DNA of 64,000 nucleotides from Pseudorhodoferax aquiterrae (GCF_014652235.1 NZ_BMYK01000007.1:62001-126000); one strand, 5' to 3'; shown: positions 52,157 to 60,116, numbered from the stretch's first letter. Translations and numbers: made by a program. Notes: generated by a model from the letters alone, not told the origin.

Positions 52157-52474
52157 TCAGGGCCGCACGGCCAGCGTGTTGCGCACCTCGCGCACGCCCT
52201 TGACCTCGCGCGCGAGGCGCTCGGCCTGGGCCCGCTCCGCACCGGACTTGGCGAAGCCGGACAGGTTCACGGTGCCGTTCAGCGTCTGCACGTTGATGGC
52301 GCCGGCGTCCACGGTCTTGTCTTCCACGAACTTGGCCTTCACCGCGGTGGTGATGGCGGCGTCGTCGACGTAGGCGCCCATGGTCTGCTGGTCGCGCACG
52401 ACGGCGCAACCGGTGATGGTGGCCACGCTCAGCGCGGCAACGAGGACGAGGGTGACGGGGCGGAAGGTGCGCAT
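52157..52474 (-). CDS. BON-domain lipoprotein
   Basis: A 105-residue lipoprotein: signal to ATITGC (Cys about 23), then one BON domain (about 38-105; VDDAAITTAVKAKFVEDKTV, INVQTLNGTVNLSGFAKSGA, REVKGVREVRNTLAVRP). ATG 52474 is chosen because the lipoprotein signal starts there and AGGAGCC lies upstream. It is the closest paralogue of 49180 and is probably another osmotic or envelope stress protein. The plus-strand and upstream minus-strand readings here are shadows. Confidence 0.9.
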   Translation of the reverse strand: MRTFRPVTLVLVAALSVATITGCAVVRDQQTMGAYVDDAAITTAVKAKFVEDKTVDAGAINVQTLNGTVNLSGFAKSGAERAQAERLAREVKGVREVRNTLAVRP

Positions 52475-52545
52475 GGATGGCTCCTGTGGTTTGTTGTGGT
52501 GCGGAACGGTGGCAGCGACAGGTTGCACGAGACCTGGCGCCGGTT

Positions 52546-53028
52546 TCACGTCGCTCCCGCGCGCTGGCCAGTGGCCACCGCTGCGGTCGTGCGTGGGGTT
52601 TCCTCCTCGCGAGGATCGGTGTCCGCGCCTGGTGGCGCGGCGACGAAGGAACGCGCCGTGGCCTTCAGGTCGGACGATTTCATGAGCGCGAACGCCACGC
52701 CGGTCAGCGGCAACAGGTGCCATACGCGCAGCAGCGCCAGTGCAGCACCGGCGCCTGCCGCCATGCCGACCAGTCGGTAGGGCTTGTCTTCGGCATAGTC
52801 CTGCAAGGCAGGGCGCGCGAAGTCCACCGCGTTGTGGATCGGATGCGAGTGCCACCAGACCCGGGCCGCGCGGCGCATGCGCGGCAGCATGCCTTGCTGC
52901 GCCAGCGCCGGATCCTCGGCCGGCAGGCCGGGACGGCGGCGACGCGCAAGCTGGCGCGCCAGCGCGTTGCGGGTGATCTCGAGCCGCTCGCGCGGCGTGG
53001 GCTCGCTGGCCAGTTCAATGGTGTCCAT
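52546..53028 (-). CDS. Uncharacterised membrane-associated protein of the yqjDE-type locus
   Basis: A 160-residue protein with one clear hydrophobic segment (about 95-125, RLVGMAAGAGAALALLRVW... LTGVAFALM), a basic N-terminal half (RRRRPGLPAEDPALAQQG, MRRAARVWWHSHPIHNAVDF) and a disordered acidic tail. It takes the place of yqjK-like genes after yqjE in this type of locus but I cannot assign it to a family with confidence. ATG 53028 is preferred: AGGAGA is nine bases upstream, whereas the in-frame GTG at 53034 is too close to it. It overlaps the holin-like gene by 14 bases. Confidence 0.7.
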   Translation of the reverse strand: MDTIELASEPTPRERLEITRNALARQLARRRRPGLPAEDPALAQQGMLPRMRRAARVWWHSHPIHNAVDFARPALQDYAEDKPYRLVGMAAGAGAALALLRVWHLLPLTGVAFALMKSSDLKATARSFVAAPPGADTDPREEETPRTTAAVATGQRAGAT

Positions 53029-53404
53029 GGCCACCTTCTCCTGCAGTGCGCAACAGGCCGATGTCGGCGGCCATTTGCCGGCGCAACTCCGCGAAGCGCT
53101 CGCCCGGCGACGGGCGCCGGCTGGCCAGCAGGGCCCCCAGCGTGATCAGCAGGGCGATGCCGGGCACGGCCGCCAGTCCCCAGTGGAACTGTCCGTGCAG
53201 CAGGCCCAGCATGGCGGCCACACCGGCCAGCAGCACGAACATCAGTCCGAAGACGCCCGCCACGGCCAGCGCCACGGCGCGCAGTTTGAGATCGCGGCCT
53301 GTCGCTGCCGCCTCTTCGCTGGCCAGCGCCACGTAGGCCGACAGGTGGTCGACCACGAGGTCGGGCCGCGAGACCACGGTGGAAAAGATCGGGTGCAGCA
53401 TCAT
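53015..53404 (-). CDS. YqjE-like (phage holin superfamily) membrane protein
   Basis: Inner-membrane protein of 129 residues with two membrane segments (about 43-68, AVALAVAGVFGLMFVLLAGVA, and about 75-95, GLAAVPGIALLITLGALLA) and soluble ends, matching the YqjE/holin-X family. Start RPDLVVDHLSAYVALASEEA and end GERFAELRRQMAADIGLLRT are typical. Despite the family name it belongs to a chromosomal stress locus, not a phage. It lies 37 bases after the DUF883 gene on the same strand and overlaps the next gene. Confidence 0.85.
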   Translation of the reverse strand: MMLHPIFSTVVSRPDLVVDHLSAYVALASEEAAATGRDLKLRAVALAVAGVFGLMFVLLAGVAAMLGLLHGQFHWGLAAVPGIALLITLGALLASRRPSPGERFAELRRQMAADIGLLRTAGEGGHGHH

Positions 53405-53441
53405 CGTGGTGGGTTGGAGCGTGGGGATGGCGAAGTGCGGC

Positions 53442-53867
53442 TCAGTAGCTGCGGTTGCGGTGCTCGCGCCGCTTGCGCGCGCTGTTCGCGCTGACCATGG
53501 CCAGCGCAGCGATCACGGCGCCGGCCGCGGCGGCGATCAGGATGGCGCGCACGGGCTGGTCGGCGACGTAGCGCTCGGTCACCGCAGCGTACTGGCGCAG
53601 TGCCTGCTGGGCGCGCGCGCCGCTCTGCGAGGCCAGGTCCAGGCTGCGGTGGGCGAGCTTCTGGGCGTTGCTGGCGATGTCCTCGAGCGCCGGTTCGACG
53701 CGGCCACGCGCCTTGCGGATGGCGCTGTCGGCTCCGTCCAGCGCGTGCTGGGCCAGGTCGCGCGTGGATTCGACCGCTTCGTGGGCCGACTGCAGCACGC
53801 GGTCGGAGAGGTGGCGGGTCATCTGGTCGGCGTCGCGGGCCAGGCCGTTGTGCGTGCGGAGGTTCAT
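53442..53867 (-). CDS. DUF883/ElaB-YqjD-like membrane-anchored protein
   Basis: A 141-residue tail-anchored protein: a long soluble helical part (about 1-100, HLSDRVLQSAHEAVESTRDL, QKLAHRSLDLASQSGARAQQ), the conserved YVADQPVRAILIAAAAGAVI and a C-terminal membrane segment (about 103-125) followed by a basic tail RKRREHRNRSY. ElaB/YqjD relatives in E. coli associate with ribosomes at the inner membrane in stationary phase. It is first in the DUF883-yqjE-yqjK-like operon. Confidence 0.87.
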   Translation of the reverse strand: MNLRTHNGLARDADQMTRHLSDRVLQSAHEAVESTRDLAQHALDGADSAIRKARGRVEPALEDIASNAQKLAHRSLDLASQSGARAQQALRQYAAVTERYVADQPVRAILIAAAAGAVIAALAMVSANSARKRREHRNRSY

Positions 53868-53952
53868 GACAGGTTCCTTTGTGTTCGTTGGAAGGCGAGG
53901 GGACCGGCGCGCTTGGGTGCGCGGGCTGGGCGGCGCCGGCCGCTGGCGGCGC

Positions 53953-54117
53953 TCAGTTGCGCCGCACCATGCTCACGACGAAGCCCACGATGGCCATGAT
54001 GGCGAAGATGAAGAACAGGATCTTGGCGATCTCCACGGCACCGGCGGCAATGCCGCCGAAGCCGAAGACGGCTGCGATCAGTGCGATCACCAGGAAAACG
54101 ACCGAGTAGTGCAGCAT
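53953..54117 (-). CDS. DUF1328 small membrane protein
   Basis: A 54-residue protein with two hydrophobic segments ([21 protein letters not shown] and [20 protein letters not shown]) and a short basic end MVRRN, the DUF1328/YtjA family found beside stress genes. ATG 54117 (MLHYSVVF) is the family start and follows AAGGAG; the longer frame upstream is not conserved. A CAGACCA-N6-TGGTCTG dyad (54142-54161) and a TCCTAC element lie upstream. Confidence 0.9.
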   Translation of the reverse strand: MLHYSVVFLVIALIAAVFGFGGIAAGAVEIAKILFFIFAIMAIVGFVVSMVRRN

Positions 54118-54276
54118 GACGGACTCCTTGTGGCTGTTGGTCAGACCATCGTCGTGGTCTGGTCGCAAGCGTACGGAGTGGGGCGCGAACCGTTGATCAG
54201 CGGCTGGCGGCTCGCACCGTCGGTTGCGGTGCGCTGGCGGCGTAGGAGGGTGCCGACCTGCGCGCCCTGGAGCCGT

Positions 54277-55659
54277 TCAGCCGTCTGCGCGCGTTGCAGG
54301 AGTGCGCAGCGGCAGCGTGGCGGAAACCCGTGTGCCCTGGCCCGGCGTGGAATGGATGACCAGCCGGCCCCCGGCGGCCTCCACCCGGTGCCGCATGCCG
54401 GCCAGGCCGTGGCTGGCCGCCGGCATGGTGCGCGCGGTATCGAAACCCTGGCCGTCGTCCTCGACTTCCACCGTCACATGGCTGCCGTAGTTCTGCACGC
54501 TGACATGCACCTGCTGGGCACGCGCGTACTTGCCGATGTTGGTCAGCGACTCCTGCACCAGCCGGTAGACGGTGAGCTGCGCGGCCTCGTCGAGATCGAC
54601 GGACTCCAGATTGGTGGTGACCGACAGCACGGAACGTTCGCCGAACTCGCGCGCGAGGATCTCCAGCGACGTGACCAGCCCGAGGTTGGTCAGCGAGGAA
54701 GGGCGCAGGTCTTCGATGATGCGGCGCTTCAGGGCGATGCCGCTGTTGAGCGTGTCGGTCAGGTGCTGGATGCGCTGTTGGGCATCGGGCGAGTCCGCGC
54801 CCAGGCGCGACTTGAGCCGCGCCACGTCCAGCTTGGCGGCCGTGAGCAGCGCGCCGAGTTCGTCGTGCAGCTCGCGCGCGAGGTGGCCGCGCTCGCGCTC
54901 GCGCACCTCCTGCAGATGGGTGGCCAGCTCGGCCAGGCTGGCCGTGCGTTCCTTGACCTGCTGGCCCAGCAGGTCGCGCTCGCGCTGCAGGTCTTCCTGC
55001 ACACGCTGGTCCACGGCCTGCAGCCGGCGGGTCTGGCGCAGGTACATGTAGAAGGCCAGCAGGCCGACCAGGGCCACCAGCGCGATGCCGATGCGCGAGA
55101 GCTGCAACGCCTGCGTGATCTGGGCCTCGCCCGCCGCCTGGCGCAGCATGGCGGCCTGCAGCAGCTGTGCGGACTGCTCGCGGATCGCGTTCATGTGCTC
55201 CTGGCCCACGTCGGTGCTCAGCACGAACTTCCAGGCGTCCTCGTGGCCCTGCTTGCGCAGGCGCACGCTGACGTCCATCTCGGCCAGTTTGCGCTGCACG
55301 TTGCGCGAGAGTTCGGCGAACAGCTCCAGCTCGCGCGGGTGCTGCAGGTACAGGCCGCGCAGCGCGTCCAGGTTCTGCGCGATGACCGAGGTGGCGCTTT
55401 CGTAAGGCTCGAGGTAGCGCGCATCGCCGGTCAGCAGGTAGCCGCGCTGGCCGGTCTCGGCGTCGAGCATGTGCTGCAAGAGCTGGGTGACGCCGCTGCG
55501 CGTTTGCTGCACCTGCGTCATGCTGGACAGCGCGGCCATGGAGCGGCTGTGGCCCGTCTCGTTGATCGCGATCAGCACGGCCGCGGCGAGGATCGCCAGC
55601 GGCAGGCTGATGGCCATGGTGGGAATGGACAGCCAGCGCGGACGTGCGAAGCGCGGCAC
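54277..55659 (-). CDS. CHASE3 sensor histidine kinase (NarL-partner type)
   Basis: Membrane histidine kinase, 460 residues. Segment 1 (about 14-33, TMAISLPLAILAAAVLIAI), an extracytoplasmic CHASE3 domain (about 37-175, with LDAETGQRGYLLTGDARYLE), segment 2 (about 190-209), a coiled linker, the HisKA_3 dimerisation helix with phospho-His in ARELHDELGALLTAAKLDVA (about 269-288), and an HATPase domain (VYRLVQESLTNIGKYA, VEDDGQGFDTA, HGLAGMRHRVEAAGG). GTG 55659 follows GGGAGG by seven bases. It is 17 bases after a receiver-only regulator gene. HisKA_3 kinases normally pair with LuxR-type regulators, which is not what the neighbour is. Confidence 0.9.
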   Translation of the reverse strand: MPRFARPRWLSIPTMAISLPLAILAAAVLIAINETGHSRSMAALSSMTQVQQTRSGVTQLLQHMLDAETGQRGYLLTGDARYLEPYESATSVIAQNLDALRGLYLQHPRELELFAELSRNVQRKLAEMDVSVRLRKQGHEDAWKFVLSTDVGQEHMNAIREQSAQLLQAAMLRQAAGEAQITQALQLSRIGIALVALVGLLAFYMYLRQTRRLQAVDQRVQEDLQRERDLLGQQVKERTASLAELATHLQEVRERERGHLARELHDELGALLTAAKLDVARLKSRLGADSPDAQQRIQHLTDTLNSGIALKRRIIEDLRPSSLTNLGLVTSLEILAREFGERSVLSVTTNLESVDLDEAAQLTVYRLVQESLTNIGKYARAQQVHVSVQNYGSHVTVEVEDDGQGFDTARTMPAASHGLAGMRHRVEAAGGRLVIHSTPGQGTRVSATLPLRTPATRADG

Positions 55660-55676
55660 GCGTCAGCCTCCCGCGC

Positions 55677-56087
55677 TCAGGCGCGCGAATGCTCGACGCA
55701 AAAATCGATCAGTGCATCGATCTCGTTGGACTTGTCGAACACCGCGTCCACGCCCAGCTGGGCGCAGCGCTTGCGGATGTCGGGCGTGGCGTAGTTGGAG
55801 AGCACCACGAGCTTTTGGCCCGGCGCCCGGTCCTTGCAGGCGTGCAGGATGCCCAGGCCGCTGCCCTGCTTGAGGAACAGGTCGATGATGGCGAGATCCC
55901 ATTGCGGGCCATTTTCGGTGAGCCAGGCCTTGCCCTCGTTCTCGGTCTCGGCGCTGCCCACCGCCTGGATGTTCGCCAGTTCCTCCAGGGTCGCGACGAG
56001 GTTCTCGCGGATGGTGGCGTTGTCTTCGACGATGTAGGTTCTGAGCGGCACGGCGGTTGGAGTTCTGGCCGCGGGAAGGGGTTTCAC
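55677..56087 (-). CDS. Receiver-only response regulator
   Basis: A 136-residue protein that is a single receiver domain: acid pair in TYIVEDNATIRENL, phosphoacceptor Asp in WDLAIIDLFLKQGSGLGIL (about 62-80), Ser in LVVLSNYATPDIRKRC and Lys in VFDKSNEIDALIDF. No output domain follows. The start is uncertain: GTG 56087 gives 136 residues and GTG 56051 (MPLRTYIVED) gives 124 with a more usual beginning. It is transcribed with the CHASE3 kinase and probably acts by protein contact, for example in a phosphorelay or on an anti-sigma system controlling the nearby stress genes. Confidence 0.85.
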   Translation of the reverse strand: MKPLPAARTPTAVPLRTYIVEDNATIRENLVATLEELANIQAVGSAETENEGKAWLTENGPQWDLAIIDLFLKQGSGLGILHACKDRAPGQKLVVLSNYATPDIRKRCAQLGVDAVFDKSNEIDALIDFCVEHSRA

Positions 56088-56123
56088 CCGCGCTCGAAAG
56101 ATTGTGCCAGCCTGCCCTTGGCA

Positions 56124-56175
56124 GACACGTAGGAGCTTGCCTACACATCGGCGGCTCCGTCCTCCGGGTATACAC
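56124..56175. other. Hairpins between the BLUF and receiver genes
   Basis: Two small dyads lie in the 97-bp gap: GTAGG-AGCTTG-CCTAC (56130-56145 region) and CCGGGT-ATAC-ACCCGG (about 56158-56173). The second could end the folE-BLUF transcript but has no T run. The first includes TCCTAC on the minus strand, the element shared with CsbD and DUF1328 upstream regions, 45 bp before the receiver gene. Confidence 0.35.
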
Positions 56176-56184
56176 CCGGCCTCC

Positions 56185-56607
56185 TCACACCCGCCCGATG
56201 ATGGAGGCGGTGGCCATGAGCTCCTCGAGCAAGGCCAGCGAGACCCTGCCCGACACCGCGTACGGGTCGAGCTCGGCCTTCTCGGAGTACTTGAGCAGGA
56301 TGGAGTGGTTGAGCCGGTTCAGGTTGACCTGGCCCATGGTCCACCCGCCGAAGCGCCGCTCGGTGATTTCCTCGAAGTGCAGCAGCGCCACGTCCTGGTG
56401 GCGCGGGTCCTTCTGGATGTGGCCGAAGAGTTCGCTCACGGCCATGCGGCCGCCTTCGATGGCCTGCAGGAAGATGCCGCCGCCGTAGCACAGGATGCCG
56501 GTGATGCCGCAGCTGGGATTGTGTTCGCGGGCCTGGGTCAGGATGGCCTCGATGGCGCCGGGGCTGGTGTCCACGGCGCGGCTGGCGTAGAGCAGACGGA
56601 CGAGCAT
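56185..56607 (-). CDS. BLUF-domain blue-light sensor
   Basis: A 140-residue FAD-binding photoreceptor consisting of one BLUF domain (about 2-95) and a short helical C-terminus. The photocycle residues are present: Tyr7 in VRLLYASRA, Asn30 in REHNPSCGITGILCY, Gln48 in GGIFLQAIEG, and Trp88 and Met90 in FGGWTMG; spacings agree with AppA. No effector domain is attached, so signalling must be by protein contact. It starts nine bases after folE on the same strand, so the two are co-transcribed, an uncommon partner for a light sensor. ATG 56607 begins the conserved first strand. Confidence 0.92.
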   Translation of the reverse strand: MLVRLLYASRAVDTSPGAIEAILTQAREHNPSCGITGILCYGGGIFLQAIEGGRMAVSELFGHIQKDPRHQDVALLHFEEITERRFGGWTMGQVNLNRLNHSILLKYSEKAELDPYAVSGRVSLALLEELMATASIIGRV

Positions 56608-56616
56608 GGGCGGCCT

Positions 56617-57354
56617 TCAGGACTTGCGTTGGGGGATCAGCGCGAGGAATTCGCGGCGCAGGTTCGGGTCCTTGAGGAACACGCCGCGCATGACGGAGTT
56701 GATCATCTTGCTGTCCATGTCCTTCACGCCACGCCAGGCCATGCAGTAGTGGCTGGCTTCCATCACGATGGCCAGACCGTCGGGCTGGGTCTTGTCCATG
56801 ATCAGGTCGGCCAGCTGCACCACGGCCTCCTCCTGGATCTGCGGGCGGCCCATGATCCACTCGGCCAGCCGTGCGTACTTGGACAGGCCGATCACGTTGG
56901 TGTGCTCGTTGGGCATCACGCCGATCCAGACGCGGCCGATGACGGGGCAGAAGTGGTGCGAGCAGGCACTGCGCACCGTGATCGGGCCCACGATCATGAG
57001 CTCGTTCAGATGCTCGGCGTTGGGGAATTCGGTGATGCTGGGCGCCTTGACGTAGCGGCCACGGAACACCTCGTTGACATACATCTTGGCCACGCGGCGC
57101 GCGGTGTTGTCGGTGTTGTGGTCGCGCTCGGTGTCGATGACCATGCTGGAGAGCACGCCCTCCATCTTCTGCGTAACCTCGTCGAGCAGCTGCTCGAGCT
57201 CGCCGGGCTCGATGAAGTCGGCGATGTTGTCGTTGGCGTTGAAGCGCTTCTTGGCCGCGTTCAGGCGTTCGCGGATCTTGACCGAGACGGGCGTGCCTTC
57301 GTCGTCGGCGGAGGAGGGGGACAGCGCTGCTGCGCCTGGCGGGTGCATGAGCAT
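56617..57354 (-). CDS. folE: GTP cyclohydrolase I
   Basis: First enzyme of folate and pterin synthesis, making 7,8-dihydroneopterin triphosphate from GTP. The 245 residues include zinc and active-site motifs: VRSACSHHFCPVIGRVWIGV (Cys, His, His), a second Cys in EASHYCMAWRGVKD, and the C-terminal TFGVF-like VMRGVFLKDPNLRREFL. A poorly conserved 25-residue N-terminus (PPGAAALSPSSADDEGTP) precedes the catalytic fold; the start may be Met1 (57354) or Met3 (57348). It lies nine bases after the DNA ligase stop and nine before the BLUF gene. Confidence 0.95.
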   Translation of the reverse strand: MLMHPPGAAALSPSSADDEGTPVSVKIRERLNAAKKRFNANDNIADFIEPGELEQLLDEVTQKMEGVLSSMVIDTERDHNTDNTARRVAKMYVNEVFRGRYVKAPSITEFPNAEHLNELMIVGPITVRSACSHHFCPVIGRVWIGVMPNEHTNVIGLSKYARLAEWIMGRPQIQEEAVVQLADLIMDKTQPDGLAIVMEASHYCMAWRGVKDMDSKMINSVMRGVFLKDPNLRREFLALIPQRKS

Positions 57355-57363
57355 CGCGGGATA

Positions 57364-59115
57364 TTAACCCAGCGCCTTTTCGGGCGTGGTCTGCGGCGCG
57401 GGTGCCGTGGCGTGGAGAAGGTCCTCGAGTTCGCCCAGCGTGCCGGCCTCGTGCAGGGGCTTGTCGTCGCGGATGCGCAGCATGCGCGGAAAGCGCACCG
57501 CGATGCCGCTCTTGTGGCGCGGGCTGCGTGCGATGCCCTCGAAACCGAGCTCGAACACCAGCGAGGGCACGACGCTGCGCACGGGGCCGAACTTCTCCAG
57601 CGTGTTCCTGCGGATGATGGCGTCCACGCGGCGGAATTCGGCGTCGGTCAGGCCCGAGTAGGCCTTGGCGAAGGCGACCAGCTGCAGTGCGCCAGGCTGG
57701 GCCGGCTCCTTGCGCGCGATCGCGTCGATCACGGCCTGGGCCTCGGCCGCGTCCTGCGGTGCGCGGTTCCAGACCGCGAAGGTGTAGTCGGTGTAGACCG
57801 AGGCGCGCCGGCCGTGGCCGGCCTGGGCGTAGACCAGCACGGCGTCCACGGCCATGGGATCGATCTTCCATTTCCACCACAGGCCGTCCTGTTTGGTGCG
57901 GCCGGTGCCGTAGGCGGCGTCGCGGCGTTTGAGCATGAGGCCTTCCACGCCGCGCTCGCGCGATGTGGCGCGCGCGGCCGCGAGGGCCGGCCAGTCGGCA
58001 CCTGCGACCAGCGGCGACAGGCGCAGCCCGGGATGGCCGGCCAGCAACCACTCCAGTTCGGCGCGGCGCGTCGATTGGGGCCGGGCGCGCAGCTCCTGGC
58101 CCGCCAGTTCCAGCAGGTCGTAGGCGACGAAGGCCACGGGCGCGTCGGCCAGCAGCTTGCGCGGCAGCGTCTTGCGCGCGATGCGCTGCTGCAGCAAGGC
58201 GAAGGGCGCGGGCTGCTCGGCCCCGGCCGGCCAGACCAGGATTTCGCCGTCCAGCACCGTGCCGTCGGGCAGGGCCTGCGCGGCGGCCACGATTTCGGGG
58301 AAACGCTCGGTCACGAGTTCCTCGCCGCGCGACCAGAGCCAGACCTGGCCCGCGCGCTTGACGATCTGGCCGCGGATGCCGTCGTACTTCCATTCCACCT
58401 GCCAGTCGTCCACCGGGCCCAGGCGCTCGGGCAGTCCGGCCAACGGCGTGTCGAGCTGGTGGGCCAGGAAGAAGGGGTAGGGCTGGCCGGGGTCGGCCGG
58501 CGCGTGCGGGCTGTCTTCGTCCAGCGCCGCATGGGTCAATGCCGCGAAGCGCTCGGGCGTGGGCATGCTGCGCGTGTCGGTGTAGCCCATCATGCGCTGG
58601 GCCACGCGCTTGGCGTCCACGCCGGCGTGCGCGGCCAGCGCGCGCTGCACCAGCAGCTTGCTGACGCCCACGCGAAAGCTGCCGCCCACGAGCTTGATGA
58701 GCAGGAAGCGGCCCTGCGGATCCAACTCCTGCCAGTAACTGCGCACGCGCGCCGCGACCTCGGGCTCGGGCAGGCCGCGCAGCGGCAGCAGGCGTTCCTC
58801 GATCCAGGCCGCCAGGCCCAGCGAACTGCTGCCGCCGTCCAATGGCAGGATGTAGGCGATGGTCTCGGCCAGATCGCCCACCGCCTGGTAGCTCTCCTCG
58901 AACAGCCAGTCGGGAATGCCGGCCATCTCGCAGGCGATCGCGCGCAGGCTGGCCGTGCGCACCACCTGGCGCGGCTTGCCACCGGCCAGGAAGTAGACGG
59001 CCCAGGCCGCGTCGGCCGGCTGGGCCTGGGCGAAGTAGCGCTGCATGGCCTGCACCTTGGCGCTGGTGGAGGTGGTGGCGTCCAGCTCGCTGAACAGGCG
59101 CGCGAACAGCTTCAT
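57364..59115 (-). CDS. ATP-dependent DNA ligase (cisplatin-type, exonuclease-associated)
   Basis: ATP-dependent DNA ligase, 583 residues, an accessory repair ligase beside the NAD-dependent LigA that must be elsewhere. N-terminal DNA-binding domain (about 1-190); nucleotidyltransferase core with adenylated Lys in VEWKYDGIRGQIVKR (about 209-223), SRGEELVTERFPEI, DGTVLDGEILVW and VEGLMLKRRDAAYG; OB domain with GRTKQDGLWWKWKIDP, and the C-terminal FELGFEGIARSPRHKSGIAV. It overlaps the exonuclease gene by ATGA. This is the ligase-associated DNA damage response gene pair; the usual Lhr-type helicase and PdeM endonuclease are not adjacent. Confidence 0.92.
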   Translation of the reverse strand: MKLFARLFSELDATTSTSAKVQAMQRYFAQAQPADAAWAVYFLAGGKPRQVVRTASLRAIACEMAGIPDWLFEESYQAVGDLAETIAYILPLDGGSSSLGLAAWIEERLLPLRGLPEPEVAARVRSYWQELDPQGRFLLIKLVGGSFRVGVSKLLVQRALAAHAGVDAKRVAQRMMGYTDTRSMPTPERFAALTHAALDEDSPHAPADPGQPYPFFLAHQLDTPLAGLPERLGPVDDWQVEWKYDGIRGQIVKRAGQVWLWSRGEELVTERFPEIVAAAQALPDGTVLDGEILVWPAGAEQPAPFALLQQRIARKTLPRKLLADAPVAFVAYDLLELAGQELRARPQSTRRAELEWLLAGHPGLRLSPLVAGADWPALAAARATSRERGVEGLMLKRRDAAYGTGRTKQDGLWWKWKIDPMAVDAVLVYAQAGHGRRASVYTDYTFAVWNRAPQDAAEAQAVIDAIARKEPAQPGALQLVAFAKAYSGLTDAEFRRVDAIIRRNTLEKFGPVRSVVPSLVFELGFEGIARSPRHKSGIAVRFPRMLRIRDDKPLHEAGTLGELEDLLHATAPAPQTTPEKALG

Positions 59116-60116
59116 GCGGCCTCAGTCTCCAGTGCCTCGTCGCCGTATTCGGTCTGGAAGGCGCCGGCCTGCAGGCCCTGCTCGGCCAGGTAGCGCACCA
59201 TGACCGGGATGCTGCCATGGGTCACGATCACGCGTTGCGCGCCGGTGGCACCGATGGCGCGGTGCAGGCCGGGCCAGTCGGCATGGTCGCTGAGCACGAA
59301 GCCGCGGTCGTAGCCGCCACGCCGGCGCGCGCCGCGCAGCTGCATCCAGCCGCTCGCGAAGGCCGTGCCGATCTCGCCGAAGCGGCGCGCCCAGGTGCTC
59401 GCCGCCGCGCTGGGCGGGCACAGCACGAGCGCGCGCTTGAACAGGGTGCGGTCCGTCACCTCGGTCGCCAGCTGCGTGGCGGGCAAGGCGACGCCGGCCG
59501 CGCGGTAGGCCTGGTTCAGCGGCTCCACGGCACCGTGCACGACGATGGGACCGATGGCCGCGTTCACGCCCGCCAGGATGCGCTGGGCCTTGCCGAAGCT
59601 GTAGCAGGCCAGCAGGCTGGCGCGGCCGAGTTCCGCATTGGTCTGCCACCAGGCATCGATCTCGGCGAACAGCTCGGCATCGCTGCGCCAGCGGTAGATC
59701 GGCAGGCCGAAGGTCGATTCGGTGATGAACACGTCGCAGCGTTGCGGTTCGAAGGGCGCGCAGGTCGGATCCGGCGCGACCTTGTAGTCGCCGCTGGCCA
59801 CCCAGACCTGGCCGCCGTGGGCCAGGCGCACCTGGGCCGAGCCCAGCACGTGGCCGGCCGGGTGCAGCGAGATCTCCACGCCCTGGTGCACGAGGCGCTC
59901 GCCATAGGCCAGGGGCTGCAGCGTGATCTGGCCCAGGCGCTGGCGCAACACGCCTTCGCCCGGCGCGGCCGCCAGGTAGTGGCCGTGGCCGGTGCGCGCG
60001 TGGTCGGCATGGGCATGGGTGATCACGGCCCGGTCCACCGGCCGCCAGGGATCGATGTAGAAATCGCCGGGTGGGCAGTAAAGTCCTTCGGGGCGCTGCA
60101 CCACGAGTTCGCTCAT
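59112..60116 (-). CDS. Ligase-associated metallo-beta-lactamase-fold DNA exonuclease
   Basis: Metallo-beta-lactamase/beta-CASP-like nuclease, 334 residues. Metal motif THAHADHARTGHG (about 34-46) is intact, with further ligands in LHPAGHVLGSAQV, ASGDYKVAPDP and FVLSDHADWPGLHRAI, and CDVFITESTFGLPIYRW typical of the DNA exonuclease group linked to ATP-dependent ligases. It is first in the run exonuclease-ligase-folE-BLUF, overlapping the ligase start. It is thought to trim DNA ends before ligation. ATG 60116 faces the divergent peptidase gene across 113 bp. Confidence 0.92.
   Translation of the reverse strand: MSELVVQRPEGLYCPPGDFYIDPWRPVDRAVITHAHADHARTGHGHYLAAAPGEGVLRQRLGQITLQPLAYGERLVHQGVEISLHPAGHVLGSAQVRLAHGGQVWVASGDYKVAPDPTCAPFEPQRCDVFITESTFGLPIYRWRSDAELFAEIDAWWQTNAELGRASLLACYSFGKAQRILAGVNAAIGPIVVHGAVEPLNQAYRAAGVALPATQLATEVTDRTLFKRALVLCPPSAAASTWARRFGEIGTAFASGWMQLRGARRRGGYDRGFVLSDHADWPGLHRAIGATGAQRVIVTHGSIPVMVRYLAEQGLQAGAFQTEYGDEALETEAA

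Noticed and set aside
53015-53404. Phage holin indicating a prophage
   Set aside because: The holin-superfamily protein is the chromosomal YqjE type beside DUF883; no other phage genes are present.
56104-59218. Frames of over 1000 codons on both strands across folE and the ligase
   Set aside because: Both cross several recognised genes (BLUF, folE, ligase) in the wrong frame and have no family signatures.
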